A stretch of 64,000 nt of DNA from Phytobacter diazotrophicus (lineage in GTDB: Bacteria > Pseudomonadota > Gammaproteobacteria > Enterobacterales > Enterobacteriaceae): assembly GCA_004346725.1 (NCBI GenBank), contig SMDE01000008.1, positions 241,326-305,325 on the forward strand, given 5' to 3'. The translations under genes were made by a program, and so were the position numbers. Below are positions 20,694 through 29,673 of the stretch, one piece after another. Each line of letters starts with the position of its first letter. Position 1 is the first letter of the stretch. The notes beneath the pieces were generated by a model that saw only the letters and a program-made list of their open reading frames with translations, made no database searches and had not been told where the DNA came from.

Positions 20694-22283
20694 TTAGTGT
20701 TCGCGGGTCTGGTGGAACTGAACGTCAGGGTAACGCTCACGCGCCAGGTTCAGGTTAACCATCGTTGGGGCAATGTATGTCAGGTTATCGCCGCCATCGA
20801 GCGCCAGTTGTACTTCGTTTTTGCGTTTGAACTCTTCAAATTTCTTCACATCGCTGCACTCCACCCAACGGGCGGTAGCGACATTAACGGACTCATAGAC
20901 CGCTTCCACGTTGTATTCGCTCTTAAGACGCGAAACGACAACGTCGAACTGCAGCACGCCGACTGCACCGACAATCAGATCGTTGTTAGCGATGGGACGG
21001 AAGACCTGAACCGCACCTTCTTCTGACAACTGAACCAACCCTTTGAGCAGTTGTTTCTGCTTCAACGGATCTTTAAGACGAATACGGCGGAACAGTTCCG
21101 GCGCGAAGTTCGGAATACCGGTGAACTTCATCATTTCACCCTGCGTGAAGGTGTCGCCAATCTGGATGGTGCCGTGGTTGTGCAGGCCAATGATATCGCC
21201 CGGATAAGCCTCTTCAACGTGCGAGCGATCGCCAGCCATAAAGGTTAACGCATCAGAGATCACCACATCTTTGCCAAGACGCACCTGGCGAAGCTTCATG
21301 CCCTTTTCATATTTACCCGATACCACGCGCAGGAAGGCCACGCGGTCGCGGTGTTTCGGGTCCATGTTGGCCTGAATTTTAAAGACGAAGCCGGAGAATT
21401 TCTCTTCCGCCGCTTCCACTTCACGCGTGTCGGTCGCACGCGGCATCGGCGCAGGGGCCCATTCCACCAGGCCATCCAGCATATGGTCAACGCCAAAGTT
21501 ACCCAGCGCGGTACCAAAGAAGACCGGCGTGATTTCACCTGCCAGGAACAGGTCTTTATCGAACTCGTTAGAGGCGCCCTGAACCAGTTCCAGTTCGTCG
21601 CGCAGTTGCTGCGCCAGATCTTCACCGACAGCGGCGTCAAGATCCGGGTTATTCAGCCCTTTAACGATGCGGACTTCCTGGATCGTATGGCCTTTACCGG
21701 TCTGGTAGAGATAGGTTTCATCTTTATAGAGGTGGTAAACGCCTTTGAACAACTTACCGCAGCCAATCGGCCAGGTGATCGGCGCACAGCCGATTTTCAG
21801 CTCGTTTTCCACTTCATCCAGCAGCTCCATCGGGTCACGGATGTCACGGTCAAGTTTGTTCATAAAGGTGATGATAGGCGTATCGCGCAGACGGGTAACT
21901 TCCATCAGCTTGCGGGTCCTGTCCTCAACGCCTTTTGCGGCATCGATAACCATCAGACAGCAGTCAACCGCCGTCAGCGTACGATAGGTATCTTCGGAGA
22001 AGTCTTCGTGCCCGGGGGTATCGAGCAGGTTGACCAGACAGTGATGGTAAGGGAACTGCATCACAGAGGTGGTAATAGAAATACCACGCTGCTTTTCCAT
22101 CTCCATCCAGTCAGATTTTGCATGCTGGTTAGAGCCGCGACCTTTAACCGTACCGGCAGTCTGGATAGCCTGTCCGAACAACAACACTTTTTCAGTGATC
22201 GTGGTTTTACCGGCATCGGGGTGCGAGATGATGGCGAACGTGCGTCGCTTCGACACCTCTTGTAAATAAGGAGACAACGTCAT
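20694..22283 (-). CDS. prfC: Peptide chain release factor RF3
   Basis: RF3 (529 residues, the E. coli length) is a translational GTPase that removes RF1/RF2 from the ribosome after peptide release. G motifs are visible: SHPDAGKTT (G1, about 20-28), RGISITTSV (G2), DTPGHEDF (G3) and NKLD (G4). The C-terminal domains II and III follow the RF3 pattern. A GC-rich hairpin (20658-20685) lies beyond the stop but lacks a T tract. yjjG, rimI and holD precede it on the same strand. Confidence 0.97.
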   Translation of the reverse strand: MTLSPYLQEVSKRRTFAIISHPDAGKTTITEKVLLFGQAIQTAGTVKGRGSNQHAKSDWMEMEKQRGISITTSVMQFPYHHCLVNLLDTPGHEDFSEDTYRTLTAVDCCLMVIDAAKGVEDRTRKLMEVTRLRDTPIITFMNKLDRDIRDPMELLDEVENELKIGCAPITWPIGCGKLFKGVYHLYKDETYLYQTGKGHTIQEVRIVKGLNNPDLDAAVGEDLAQQLRDELELVQGASNEFDKDLFLAGEITPVFFGTALGNFGVDHMLDGLVEWAPAPMPRATDTREVEAAEEKFSGFVFKIQANMDPKHRDRVAFLRVVSGKYEKGMKLRQVRLGKDVVISDALTFMAGDRSHVEEAYPGDIIGLHNHGTIQIGDTFTQGEMMKFTGIPNFAPELFRRIRLKDPLKQKQLLKGLVQLSEEGAVQVFRPIANNDLIVGAVGVLQFDVVVSRLKSEYNVEAVYESVNVATARWVECSDVKKFEEFKRKNEVQLALDGGDNLTYIAPTMVNLNLARERYPDVQFHQTREH

Positions 22284-22374
22284 AGTAAAATTCTTCTGTG
22301 AAAATGCGCGGCCTCGGCCACGCTATGAAATTCGAAAAATGCGGCTATTGTACTCAACGGCTGAGTGCAGACAA

Positions 22375-23052
22375 TTAATGTTTACACAGGAGTTGCTCCA
22401 GTTCGGTTAACGATGTCACGGTCCAGGTCGGGTTGATCCCCTCGGGCAACGCGCGGCCGTTAGCGTTCAGCCAGCAGGTGGAAAGCCCTGCATTAATGCC
22501 GCCCAGGATATCCGATTCAGCGGTATCGCCAACCATCAACACCCGCGAGCGGTCCGGATTTTGTGCCTGTTCCAGCGCGTAGTCGAAAATACGCGGATCG
22601 GGTTTCGCCACGCCGACCTGCTCAGAAATCACCAATAAATCAAAATAGTCGCGAAAACCGGTACGTTCCAGACGCGTCTGCTGCAATGCGGTAAAACCGT
22701 TGGTGATAATGCCAAGCTTCACTTTCCCTTTTAACGCCGACAGGAGCGAAACCGCCCCCGGCAACGGTGCGCAAATCTCTGCCATCGCATTGAGAAACGC
22801 GTTGTTCAGGTCGCCTGGCGCAACGCGCAGACGCTCCGCCCATCCCTGAAAGCGCTGATGCTGTAATTGTAGTGCGGTGATGGCACCGTTCTGATATTCC
22901 ACCCACAACGGTTTGTTAATGGCCTGATAATCTTTAAAATCCTCGGCAGTAAATGTCACGCTGTAATCCAGAAACATTCGCTGCAGGCCACCAAACGAAT
23001 CAAAGGTAAACAGCGTTTCGTCGGCGTCAAAAAAGATCCAGTCCCATTTCAT
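22375..23052 (-). CDS. yjjG: HAD-family nucleotidase YjjG
   Basis: YjjG (225 residues) is a HAD pyrimidine nucleotidase that dephosphorylates dUMP, dTMP and modified nucleoside monophosphates, a house-cleaning role. Motif [13 protein letters not shown] (about 7-18), motif II TNG (about 108), the lysine motif VAKPDP and motif [13 protein letters not shown] are intact. I start it at ATG 23050-23052 (AAAGGTG upstream), giving [12 protein letters not shown], rather than at the in-frame ATG five codons upstream. It follows rimI by 18 bases. Confidence 0.95.
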   Translation of the reverse strand: MKWDWIFFDADETLFTFDSFGGLQRMFLDYSVTFTAEDFKDYQAINKPLWVEYQNGAITALQLQHQRFQGWAERLRVAPGDLNNAFLNAMAEICAPLPGAVSLLSALKGKVKLGIITNGFTALQQTRLERTGFRDYFDLLVISEQVGVAKPDPRIFDYALEQAQNPDRSRVLMVGDTAESDILGGINAGLSTCWLNANGRALPEGINPTWTVTSLTELEQLLCKH

Positions 23053-23070
23053 TACATCACCTTTCATTTA

Positions 23071-23511
23071 TTAAATTGGCAGCGCCATGATGATGGCGTC
23101 TTCACGTCCTTGCGCTGTGGGGTAATAGTTGCGGCGAATTGTCGCCTCATTAAACCCCAGGCTTTCATATAACGCGATGGCAGCGGTATTGGAGGCCCGC
23201 ACTTCCAGCCACAGCGTCAACACGCCACGTTTTTCCAGCTCGCCGATCAGATGCTCAAGCAACTGGCGACCCAGCCCCTTACGTTGCCAGGCGGGATCGA
23301 CGGCAATATTAAAGAGGGTGGCTTCATCCAGCACTACCTGAGTAATAGCGAAAGCCGCCATCACATCACCCACCAGTAAACGGTAATTAAGGTAGCGCTC
23401 GCCCTGGTTACTGGCGAAGGTCTTCTCACTCCAGGGAAACGCGTGCGCCCGGGTTTCGATCTCGTATGCGCGGGCTAAATCAGTCGTCGTGAGGGAAGAA
23501 ATCGTGTTCAT
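23071..23511 (-). CDS. rimI: Ribosomal protein S18 alanine N-acetyltransferase RimI
   Basis: RimI (146 residues; E. coli 148, lacking the last two residues) is a GNAT enzyme that acetylates the N-terminal alanine of ribosomal protein S18. The acetyl-CoA loop QRKGLGRQLLEHL (about 77-89) and the ALYESLGFNEATIRRNYY segment are intact. ATG 23509-23511 lies inside the end of holD, a 32-base overlap as in E. coli, indicating coupling to holD translation. Confidence 0.95.
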   Translation of the reverse strand: MNTISSLTTTDLARAYEIETRAHAFPWSEKTFASNQGERYLNYRLLVGDVMAAFAITQVVLDEATLFNIAVDPAWQRKGLGRQLLEHLIGELEKRGVLTLWLEVRASNTAAIALYESLGFNEATIRRNYYPTAQGREDAIIMALPI

Positions 23512-23893
23512 AATTGCAAATTTGTCGCCATAGCGCGGCGCGTGCCGCAGGGTTGCCCCGTAGTTCATCGAGGCCAGGCGTCGTTACCTGCGCCCCCTTG
23601 AGCGAGAGGGGCGAGTCAATGCCCAGCCGCCAACTGTTGCAAGTACTGTCCGGCGGAAACATCTCTACCCTGTCCGGGGTGAGCTGTAAAACCTGATCCG
23701 GACTGACGGCAAGCGCACGCAGCACATCGCCAACAAGCGGCTCAGTCAATGCAGGAAGATCAGGAGCTACCATCACTAACCGGATGTGCGCGGGTAGGGA
23801 AATTGCGATTTCTCCTTGCAGCGCCGTCGGACGGCGCAGGGACCACTGGGTGATGCCCAGTTGCTGTAATTGCCAGTCGCGTCGGGAAGTCAT
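23480..23893 (-). CDS. holD: DNA polymerase III psi subunit HolD
   Basis: HolD (137 residues) is the psi subunit of the clamp-loader complex; with chi it links the clamp loader to SSB. The N-terminal chi-binding region (MTSRRDWQLQQLGITQWSLR) is nearly identical to E. coli and the C-terminal NYEHDFFPHDD end matches. I chose ATG 23891-23893 for that start. It heads a holD-rimI-yjjG cluster and is divergent from rsmC across an ERIC element. Confidence 0.94.
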   Translation of the reverse strand: MTSRRDWQLQQLGITQWSLRRPTALQGEIAISLPAHIRLVMVAPDLPALTEPLVGDVLRALAVSPDQVLQLTPDRVEMFPPDSTCNSWRLGIDSPLSLKGAQVTTPGLDELRGNPAARAALWRQICNYEHDFFPHDD

Positions 23894-24002
23894 AGCGAAA
23901 CACTCCTGTCTGTCAGGCGCGCAAATATAACAAACCCGACGAATTTTCGCCATCTGGTCTCTGTCCTCTCTCTGTCTCTATTAAAGGTATTAATAGGGTG
24001 TA

Positions 24003-24164
24003 GACGCTGCCAACAAAGAGGCAGCGTGAAGGATAACGTTGTCATACACAAAATCATTCATGATGCGTCGAGACGGCAAGGATCAGTATCCCCGGGAGCT
24101 TACATAAGTAAGTGACCGGGGTACGAAGACGCTGCCAACAAAGAGGCAGCGTGAAGGATAACGT
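24003..24164. repeat. ERIC element with duplicated arm
   Basis: The core CCCCGGGAGCTTAC, ATAA, GTAAGTGACCGGGG (24090-24121) matches the conserved centre of ERIC (enterobacterial repetitive intergenic consensus) repeats. A 37-base arm (24128-24164), with its own CGCTGCC ... GGCAGCG hairpin, ends the element; an identical 37-base copy lies at 24003-24039, 125 bases away. One near full ERIC (about 24040-24164) plus a duplicated arm is the simplest reading. It fills the gap between divergent holD and rsmC, and a TATAAT hexamer at 24166-24171 abuts its right edge. Confidence 0.85.
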
Positions 24165-24200
24165 GTATAATCCCCGCCTAAGTTTAATGAGGAACCATTC

Positions 24201-25229
24201 ATGTCTGCTTTAACTCCGGCAAGTGAAGTCTTGCTGCGCCACAGTGACGATTTCGAACAGAGCCGCATTCTTTTTGCCGGTGATTTACAGGATGACCTGC
24301 CTGCAAGGCTGGAGTCGGTTGAAAGCCGCGCCTGGACTCAACAGTACCATCAGTGGCAGACACTCAGCCGTCAGATGGGTGACAAGGCCGTTTTCGGGCT
24401 TACGCTTGACAAGGCTGCCACTGGCGAGAGCGATACACTGATTTACTACTGGCCGAAGAATAAGCCGGAAGCACAGTTTCAGTTAATGAATCTGCTGTCG
24501 CTGCTGCCGGTTGGCACGGATATTTTTGTTGTTGGCGAAAACCGCAGCGGCGTTCGCAGTGCGGAACAAATGCTGGCGGAGTTTGCGCCGCTGAACAAAG
24601 TCGACAGTGCGCGTCGCTGCGGGCTTTATCATGGACGTCTGGAAAAACAACCAACGTTTGATGCTCAGGCATTCTGGGATGAATATCACCTGGACGGGTT
24701 GTCTATTAAAACGCTGCCGGGCGTCTTTAGCCGCGACGGTCTGGATGTGGGTAGCCAGTTGTTGCTCTCTACGCTGACCCCGCATACTAAGGGCAAGGTA
24801 CTGGATGTGGGCTGTGGCGCGGGCGTACTGGCAGCCGTACTGGCCAGCCACTCGCCGAAAGTACGTCTGACCCTGTGCGATGTCTCGGCGCCGGCTATTG
24901 AAGCCAGCCGTGCAACCCTCGCGGCGAATGGCTTTGAAGGTGACGTTTTTGCCAGCAATGTCTTCTCTGAGGTGACGGGCCGTTTCGATATGATCATCTC
25001 AAACCCGCCTTTCCACGATGGCCTGCAAACCAGCCTGGAAGCCGCGCAAACGCTGATTCGCGGCGCGGTGCGTCATCTGAACAGTGGCGGCGAGCTGCGT
25101 ATCGTCGCTAACGCGTTCCTGCCCTACCCGGCGGTGCTGGACGAAACCTTTGGTTTCCACGAAGTGATCGCGCAAACAGGGCGTTTTAAAGTCTACCGTA
25201 CCGTGATGACTCGTCAGGCAAAACGCTGA
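24201..25229 (+). CDS. rsmC: 16S rRNA m2G1207 methyltransferase RsmC
   Basis: RsmC (342 residues) methylates G1207 of 16S rRNA in the 30S subunit. The N-terminal non-catalytic methyltransferase-like half is followed by the active half with SAM motif [11 protein letters not shown] (about 201-211) and catalytic NPPFHDG (about 268-274). ATG 24201 is preceded by TGAGGAA. A promoter -10 (TATAAT) lies 30 bases upstream at the ERIC edge. A hairpin terminator follows at 25239. Confidence 0.96.
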   Translation: MSALTPASEVLLRHSDDFEQSRILFAGDLQDDLPARLESVESRAWTQQYHQWQTLSRQMGDKAVFGLTLDKAATGESDTLIYYWPKNKPEAQFQLMNLLSLLPVGTDIFVVGENRSGVRSAEQMLAEFAPLNKVDSARRCGLYHGRLEKQPTFDAQAFWDEYHLDGLSIKTLPGVFSRDGLDVGSQLLLSTLTPHTKGKVLDVGCGAGVLAAVLASHSPKVRLTLCDVSAPAIEASRATLAANGFEGDVFASNVFSEVTGRFDMIISNPPFHDGLQTSLEAAQTLIRGAVRHLNSGGELRIVANAFLPYPAVLDETFGFHEVIAQTGRFKVYRTVMTRQAKR

Positions 25230-25238
25230 TCTTTTCCG

Positions 25239-25263
25239 GCCCGGTAGCATTTCGTTACCGGGC
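25239..25263 (+). terminator. Hairpin terminator after rsmC
   Basis: GCCCGGTAGC ... GTTACCGGGC is a 9-10 bp stem ten bases after the rsmC stop, separating it from the tRNA promoter. No long T tract follows. Confidence 0.6.
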
Positions 25264-25328
25264 AATTCCGCAGCAAATTCCAGGTGTTGGTTTTTAAAGC
25301 AGTTATAAAATCGACACGCAATTAACTA

Positions 25329-25356
25329 TTGACGAAACCTGGAAAACATCTAGAAT
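25329..25356 (+). promoter_or_regulatory. Promoter of the tRNA-Leu operon
   Basis: TTGACG (25329-25334) and TAGAAT (25351-25356), 16 bases apart, are followed by the GC-rich discriminator GCGCCTCCG, typical of stable-RNA promoters under stringent control. An AT-rich stretch upstream could be an UP element. Confidence 0.8.
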
Positions 25357-25397
25357 GCGCCTCCGTGGTAACGATACTTATTGGGTATCGATGGTAT

Positions 25398-25483
25398 GCG
25401 AAGGTGGCGGAATTGGTAGACGCGCTAGCTTCAGGTGTTAGTGTCCTTTGGATGTGGGGGTTCGAGTCCCCCCCCTCGCACCA
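25398..25483 (+). tRNA. leuQ: tRNA-Leu (anticodon CAG), copy 1
   Basis: The 86-base gene runs from GCGAAGG to the encoded CCA end. The acceptor stem GCGAAGG/CCTCGC, anticodon loop TTCAGGT (CAG at 25432-25434), a class II variable arm and TTCGAGTC loop all form. It closely matches the E. coli leuQPV tRNA-Leu. The variable-arm loop is TTT, one base shorter than in E. coli. Three copies lie in tandem behind one promoter. Confidence 0.96.
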
Positions 25484-25511
25484 TAATCCACGTTGATATT
25501 GCTCTCACCGG

Positions 25512-25597
25512 GCGAAGGTGGCGGAATTGGTAGACGCGCTAGCTTCAGGTGTTAGTGTCCTTTGGATGTGGGGGTTCGAGTCCCCCCCCTCGCACCA
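25512..25597 (+). tRNA. leuP: tRNA-Leu (anticodon CAG), copy 2
   Basis: This 86-base gene is identical to copy 1, including the variable-arm loop TTT and the encoded CCA. It lies 28 bases after copy 1 and would be cut from the same precursor. Confidence 0.96.
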
Positions 25598-25629
25598 ACG
25601 AGGCGATATCAAAACAGTAAGATAGATGT

Positions 25630-25715
25630 GCGAAGGTGGCGGAATTGGTAGACGCGCTAGCTTCAGGTGTTAGTGTCCTTAGGATGTGGGGGTTCGAGTC
25701 CCCCCCCTCGCACCA
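25630..25715 (+). tRNA. leuV: tRNA-Leu (anticodon CAG), copy 3
   Basis: This 86-base gene differs from copies 1 and 2 by a single base in the variable-arm loop (TTA instead of TTT). It lies 32 bases after copy 2. CCA is encoded. No clear terminator hairpin was seen between it and the convergent yjjZ. Confidence 0.96.
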
Positions 25716-25748
25716 AATATCTTACAGCCTCCCAGTATGACCTCCCTC

Positions 25749-25988
25749 TTACATCATCAGCTTCAAATTCAGCATCACCAGCATTATCCCCCCGACAAGC
25801 GCAATCCCTGACGGCAGCAAAACAAAATGACGTAATCTTTTGTGATAAAGCATCACGGACGTTAGCAACAAGCCAATGACAATCACCGAGCGCCAGGCAC
25901 CCACGGAAAGATCCGCAAAGGCCATCACCGCGACGATAACCCCTGACAACAAGATAGCCCATCCACTACCCAGTGCGCGTTGCAGCAT
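25749..25988 (-). CDS. yjjZ: Small membrane protein YjjZ (DUF1435)
   Basis: The 79-residue protein has three hydrophobic segments (about 10-25, 33-47 and 54-76) and begins MLQRALGSGWAILL, resembling the DUF1435 protein YjjZ found beside fhuF in E. coli. No function is known. A strong Fur box lies 19-37 bases upstream of the start, so iron repression is likely. It is convergent with the tRNA genes. Confidence 0.75.
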   Translation of the reverse strand: MLQRALGSGWAILLSGVIVAVMAFADLSVGAWRSVIVIGLLLTSVMLYHKRLRHFVLLPSGIALVGGIMLVMLNLKLMM

Positions 25989-26006
25989 GCTTTAGACTCT
26001 CACAAC

Positions 26007-26025
26007 GATAATGATAACCAATACC
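26007..26025 (-). promoter_or_regulatory. Fur box upstream of yjjZ
   Basis: GATAATGATAACCAATACC matches the 19-base Fur consensus GATAATGATAATCATTATC at 15-16 positions, with the left 11 bases exact. It lies immediately upstream of yjjZ; a role on the plus-strand cyclase gene at 26190/26241 is less likely because of distance. Confidence 0.8.
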
Positions 26026-26189
26026 ATATGATATTTTTTCTCATTTGTCAGCCTGCCTTAGCGAATCGGTATGAACTTTACGCATCTTCTGGTGACAGGG
26101 ATTCACGAAGGTGATAAATTAAGCACCACTTAATTAAATCTAAAAAATTGCTTTTTTCGCGGTAATCTTTCTTCGCGTTATTTTTCAGT

Positions 26190-27311
26190 TTGGCAACCAG
26201 TTCAATTATACATTGCAGATTAATAACGACTTTTTTAAATATGACACCACACTCCTGGCAATCCCTTTGTAACAAGAAATATCGCTTATCCGTGCGACTC
26301 TTCTTGCTACTTAATACCATCTCGGCTCTTTTTTCTATCGCACTGCCACTTTATAACCTGCATGCGTTTACATTGCCCGTATGCCTGATCCTGGGCTCAA
26401 GCCTTGCTGGCTTGTTCGGTCACTGGAAATTTCCAAAAAAGAAAATAAATATAACGCTGATCTCGTTTTTATTTGGCTGTATGTGGGCGTGGGATATCAT
26501 TATTAAATCCGCAGCATTAGGAGATAATGGTTCAACCTATCTACTTATCGCCCTATTAAGTGTTTTATTTATTGGCTCGCTCGCTTTCTCTAATAATATC
26601 ATCGCATTTATGCTGCACTCTTTACCTGCTTTCATGGGGTGCGTCTTGTTAAGCAGCGGTGAAATAACATTGCGGATTGTCTACGCTTTTGCACTGCCCA
26701 TGATCGGGATTGCTATTCAACATGTGATTCAAAAGCGTAACGACAACTTCTCACAGGCTTTGATGTATCGCCTGATGCAGGAGCGCAAAACGCTGAACGA
26801 TTTAAGTATGCTGGATCCGCTTACGGGGCTCTACAACCGACGTGGTCTGCAAAACAAGCTCGATAATCTGCTGGCGCTCGATGACGGTACGCGTTTTGTC
26901 CTACTGCTGGATATCGACCACTTCAAAGCCTACAACGATCACTACGGCCATATGATGGGTGATCAGGCGTTAATTCGCGTTTCTGCCGCCATTCGTAATG
27001 CCGTGCGATCCAGAGATATTGTCGCCCGCTTTGGCGGCGAAGAATTCCTGATCTTATTAAACAGCGTTGATCTGGAACGTGCTCGTGTTGCAGCGGAACG
27101 GATTCGTCAGCATGTTTACGACCTGAAGATCCCCCATATGTTTAATGAGAGTGTCGCGACGAACGTCACTGTGAGCATTGGCATTGCCCCGCTGGAAGAT
27201 GGCGACATTGAAGACGCACTCGATAAAGCAGATAAAGCACTGTACGAAGCCAAACATCAGGGACGGAACAGTATTCTCGTCAGCAGCGACTTACAGGTCC
27301 AGGTCGCATAA
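26190..27311 (+). CDS. Membrane-bound diguanylate cyclase (GGDEF)
   Basis: The N-terminal half has about six hydrophobic segments (residues 35-190), with no recognised sensor name. The C-terminal GGDEF domain has GGEEF at 282-286, the segment DPLTGLYNRRGL at 209, and an RxxD inhibitory site (RSRD, 273-276) five residues before GGEEF, so it should make cyclic di-GMP with product inhibition. The frame opens with TTG at 26190; ATG at 26241 (giving MTPHSWQSLCNKK, 356 residues) is an equally plausible start and neither has a good ribosome-binding site. The 5' third is AT-rich. K-12 has no cyclase here, so acquisition or loss is inferred. Confidence 0.85.
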   Translation: MATSSIIHCRLITTFLNMTPHSWQSLCNKKYRLSVRLFLLLNTISALFSIALPLYNLHAFTLPVCLILGSSLAGLFGHWKFPKKKINITLISFLFGCMWAWDIIIKSAALGDNGSTYLLIALLSVLFIGSLAFSNNIIAFMLHSLPAFMGCVLLSSGEITLRIVYAFALPMIGIAIQHVIQKRNDNFSQALMYRLMQERKTLNDLSMLDPLTGLYNRRGLQNKLDNLLALDDGTRFVLLLDIDHFKAYNDHYGHMMGDQALIRVSAAIRNAVRSRDIVARFGGEEFLILLNSVDLERARVAAERIRQHVYDLKIPHMFNESVATNVTVSIGIAPLEDGDIEDALDKADKALYEAKHQGRNSILVSSDLQVQVA

Positions 27312-27376
27312 TTCGGCCTGTCCAGGCTGACTTTACGATAAACATCTTGCTATAGGCCTGGCCTCTGGCTAGGATC

Positions 27377-27395
27377 GGAAATCATTATCATTTAG
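27377..27395 (+). promoter_or_regulatory. Candidate Fur box upstream of fhuF
   Basis: GGAAATCATTATCATTTAG, 20 bases before the fhuF ATG, contains ATCATTATCAT and matches the Fur consensus at 12 of 19 positions. The sequence match is moderate; known iron control of fhuF supports it. Confidence 0.6.
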
Positions 27396-27415
27396 ATTTC
27401 TATCTTTCTGACACT

Positions 27416-28207
27416 ATGGCTTATCGTTACGCACCCGTTAATGAATTTGTGATCCGTCAGGCGAGGCTTTTTACTGAGAGCGACACCCTGGCGAATGAGG
27501 TGCGCGATATCCTTGCTCGCCTGCGCCCTCATCTTCTCGATTTCATCAAGCTGAACGAACTTCCGCCACAACAGGCGCTAACGCTGGCGGAATGGGCGCG
27601 ACCGGATCATCTGCAATCACTGCGGACAACTTACACAAACCATATCTACCAAAAGCAGCCGACGCTGCCGTATGAAGGCAAACCGCTTCTGTCATTATGG
27701 GCACAGTGGTACCTCGGCCTGATGGTGCCGCCGCTGCTGGTAGCCTTATTAACGCAAAAAATTGCGCTGGATCTTTCCCCGGAGCATCTGCATGTCGAGT
27801 TTCATGAAACTGGCCGTGCCGCCTGCTTCTGGATGGATGTAGAGCGGGATGAGGCTCTGACGGCGCAGGGTGACATCCCGCGTATTGAGGCATTAATCGT
27901 TCGGGCGATGGCCCCCGTCGTAGCGGCACTGGAAGCGACCGGCGAGATCAACGGTAAGCTTATCTGGAGCAATACGGGTTATCTGATTAACTGGTGTCTG
28001 GGCGAAATGAAGCCTTTGCTGGGCGATGAACGGGTCACCGCGCTGCACCAGTTCTGCTTCTTCGAGAAGCAGCTTTCGAGCGGTAACGACAACCCTTTAT
28101 GGCGGACTGTCGTCACCCGTGATGGTGCGCTGGTCAGACGTACTTGCTGCCAGCGATATCGCTTGCCGGATGTCCAGCAATGCGGAGACTGCACACTAAA
28201 AAAATAG
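27416..28207 (+). CDS. fhuF: Ferric-siderophore reductase FhuF
   Basis: FhuF (263 residues) is a cytoplasmic 2Fe-2S protein that reduces iron in hydroxamate siderophores to release it. The unusual C-terminal cluster motif is intact: Cys244, Cys245, Cys256 and Cys259 (CCQRYRLPDVQQCGDC). ATG 27416 follows a candidate Fur box. The gene stands alone, followed by a palindrome and a bidirectional terminator. Confidence 0.93.
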   Translation: MAYRYAPVNEFVIRQARLFTESDTLANEVRDILARLRPHLLDFIKLNELPPQQALTLAEWARPDHLQSLRTTYTNHIYQKQPTLPYEGKPLLSLWAQWYLGLMVPPLLVALLTQKIALDLSPEHLHVEFHETGRAACFWMDVERDEALTAQGDIPRIEALIVRAMAPVVAALEATGEINGKLIWSNTGYLINWCLGEMKPLLGDERVTALHQFCFFEKQLSSGNDNPLWRTVVTRDGALVRRTCCQRYRLPDVQQCGDCTLKK

Positions 28208-28254
28208 CGTCATGCGACCAGATACCTCACGCTTGTGAAGTTGTGCGGCTTGAT

Positions 28255-28290
28255 GCTCTCACCCCGGCCCTCTGCCACAGGGAGAGAACG
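28255..28290. repeat. Interspersed palindrome after fhuF
   Basis: CTCTCACCCCGGCCCTCTG followed by CCACAGGGAGAG has the CACCCCGGCCCTCTSCC / GGGAGAG core seen also near 11163, 53930, 63684 and 63745. It lies between convergent genes. Confidence 0.65.
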
Positions 28291-28298
28291 TAAATACT

Positions 28299-28325
28299 AA
28301 AAAGGCAACGTTCGTTGCCTTTTTG
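28299..28325. terminator. Bidirectional terminator between fhuF and the PTS gene
   Basis: AAAAAGGCAACG, TTCG region, CGTTGCCTTTTT is a near-perfect hairpin with A and T tracts on both sides, serving both converging genes. Confidence 0.9.
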
Positions 28326-28332
28326 CTTTTAT

Positions 28333-29673
28333 TTAGGCCACTTGCTGGCCTTCTTCTGCGCGTTGCGCCTCTTCCGCTTCCTGTTCCAGTAACTGTTTCT
28401 CGTACACTTTAAAGAATGGGTAGTAAATGATGGCGGAGATAACCGCGAGGATAACGACAAGCACGGCGGCACGGAAATCCCAGCCCAGCGCCCACGCCCC
28501 GCCAATAGGTGCAGGAGCGGTCCACGGAACGACAGAAATCACGCGTCCAATCAGATCCATTTTCATCGCCGCCCAGGCAATAATGGCGTTCACTAACGGC
28601 GCCAGAAGGAAAGGAATAAAGAACACCGGGTTCATGACAATCGGCGTACCGAAAATAACCGGCTCGTTAATATTGAACATACTGGGGACAATACTCAAAC
28701 GGCCAATGGAGCGTAGATGCACCGAGCGGCTGCGCAGATAGCAGAACACCAGCCCCATGGTTGCACCGGACCCCCCAATAACGATAAAGAATGTCCAGAA
28801 GGCCTCCATAAAGATGTGCGGTAACGGCGCCCCCTGCGCAAGTGCCGTCTGGTTCAGCCCCAGGTTAGTCAGCCAGAACATTTGCAGCATGCCAGACACA
28901 ATCGCCGCTCCATGAATCCCGGCAAACCACAGTAAATGTCCGATTAGCACCGCCAGTAAAATCGCAGGCAGTGAATCCGCAGCCGACACCAGTGGCTTAA
29001 AGAGCGCCATAATGGCTTGCGGAATTAATACATTGAAATGTGACTGAATAAGAAGACTCAGCGGATAGAGCGTCAACACAACCACCAGCACCGGAATCAA
29101 CAGGTCAAATGAGTTTTTGATCATCGGCGGCACCTGATCCGGCAAGCGGATGCCGATATTGTGCGCCTTGAGGAAACGCATCATCTCCACACAGTACACG
29201 GCGACCAGAATCGCGGTAAAAATCCCGGTTCCCCCCAGGCTATCTACCGGTAATGTGCCGTTGGTTTTGGGTGCCGCAACCAGTAGAAAGGCCATCAGCG
29301 ACAGCATGGCGCACATAAAGGGATCGAGCTGATGCGACTTCACATAATGCTTGCCCAGGTTATAGGCGATGGCCGCACAGATGTAGATAGACATAATGCC
29401 CATCGTCATGTCGAACGGCGTCAGGATACGCCCTTCATACTGTTTTGCCAGATCGAGCCACGCACGGGCGAAGCCCCACGTCGTGTCAGGCGAAAACGGC
29501 GGATAGGCGAAGACCAGCAGGAAAGAACCGACTATCATAAACGGCATGGCCGAAATGAAACCATCACGGATGGCCATGACATGACGCTGGGAAGAAATCC
29601 GCCCGGCTATAGGGCTGACGTAGTTTTCGATGAAGCGAAAAATCACGTTAAACACTGCATGGTTGGCAGACAT
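28333..29673 (-). CDS. PTS EIIC permease, lactose/cellobiose family (orphan)
   Basis: The 446-residue protein has about ten membrane segments and the conserved EIIC segment NINEPVIFGTPIVMNP (about 335-350), typical of cellobiose/chitobiose-type EIIC proteins. Such permeases move beta-glucosides or chitobiose and need EIIA and EIIB partners; none is encoded beside it, nor any glycosidase. The start ATG 29671-29673 has AGGAGAG upstream. About 200 bases upstream is a tandem LacI-type operator (29871-29897). It may borrow EIIA/EIIB from another operon, or be a relic. Not present at this place in K-12. Confidence 0.85.
   Translation of the reverse strand: MSANHAVFNVIFRFIENYVSPIAGRISSQRHVMAIRDGFISAMPFMIVGSFLLVFAYPPFSPDTTWGFARAWLDLAKQYEGRILTPFDMTMGIMSIYICAAIAYNLGKHYVKSHQLDPFMCAMLSLMAFLLVAAPKTNGTLPVDSLGGTGIFTAILVAVYCVEMMRFLKAHNIGIRLPDQVPPMIKNSFDLLIPVLVVVLTLYPLSLLIQSHFNVLIPQAIMALFKPLVSAADSLPAILLAVLIGHLLWFAGIHGAAIVSGMLQMFWLTNLGLNQTALAQGAPLPHIFMEAFWTFFIVIGGSGATMGLVFCYLRSRSVHLRSIGRLSIVPSMFNINEPVIFGTPIVMNPVFFIPFLLAPLVNAIIAWAAMKMDLIGRVISVVPWTAPAPIGGAWALGWDFRAAVLVVILAVISAIIYYPFFKVYEKQLLEQEAEEAQRAEEGQQVA

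Noticed and set aside
21351..22265. 304-codon plus-strand frame across prfC
   Set aside because: It is antisense to the full RF3 gene; its length reflects codon bias, not coding.
25398..25715. Three regularly spaced repeats resembling an array
   Set aside because: They are tRNA-Leu genes, not CRISPR; no CRISPR repeat or cas gene was seen anywhere in the window.
25398..25760. tRNA array as an integration site for a mobile island
   Set aside because: No integrase and no repeated tRNA 3' end fragment were seen nearby.
26078..26320. 80-codon minus-strand frame upstream of and overlapping the cyclase gene
   Set aside because: It is lysine-rich only because it is antisense to AT-rich DNA, has no ribosome site and no recognisable motif.
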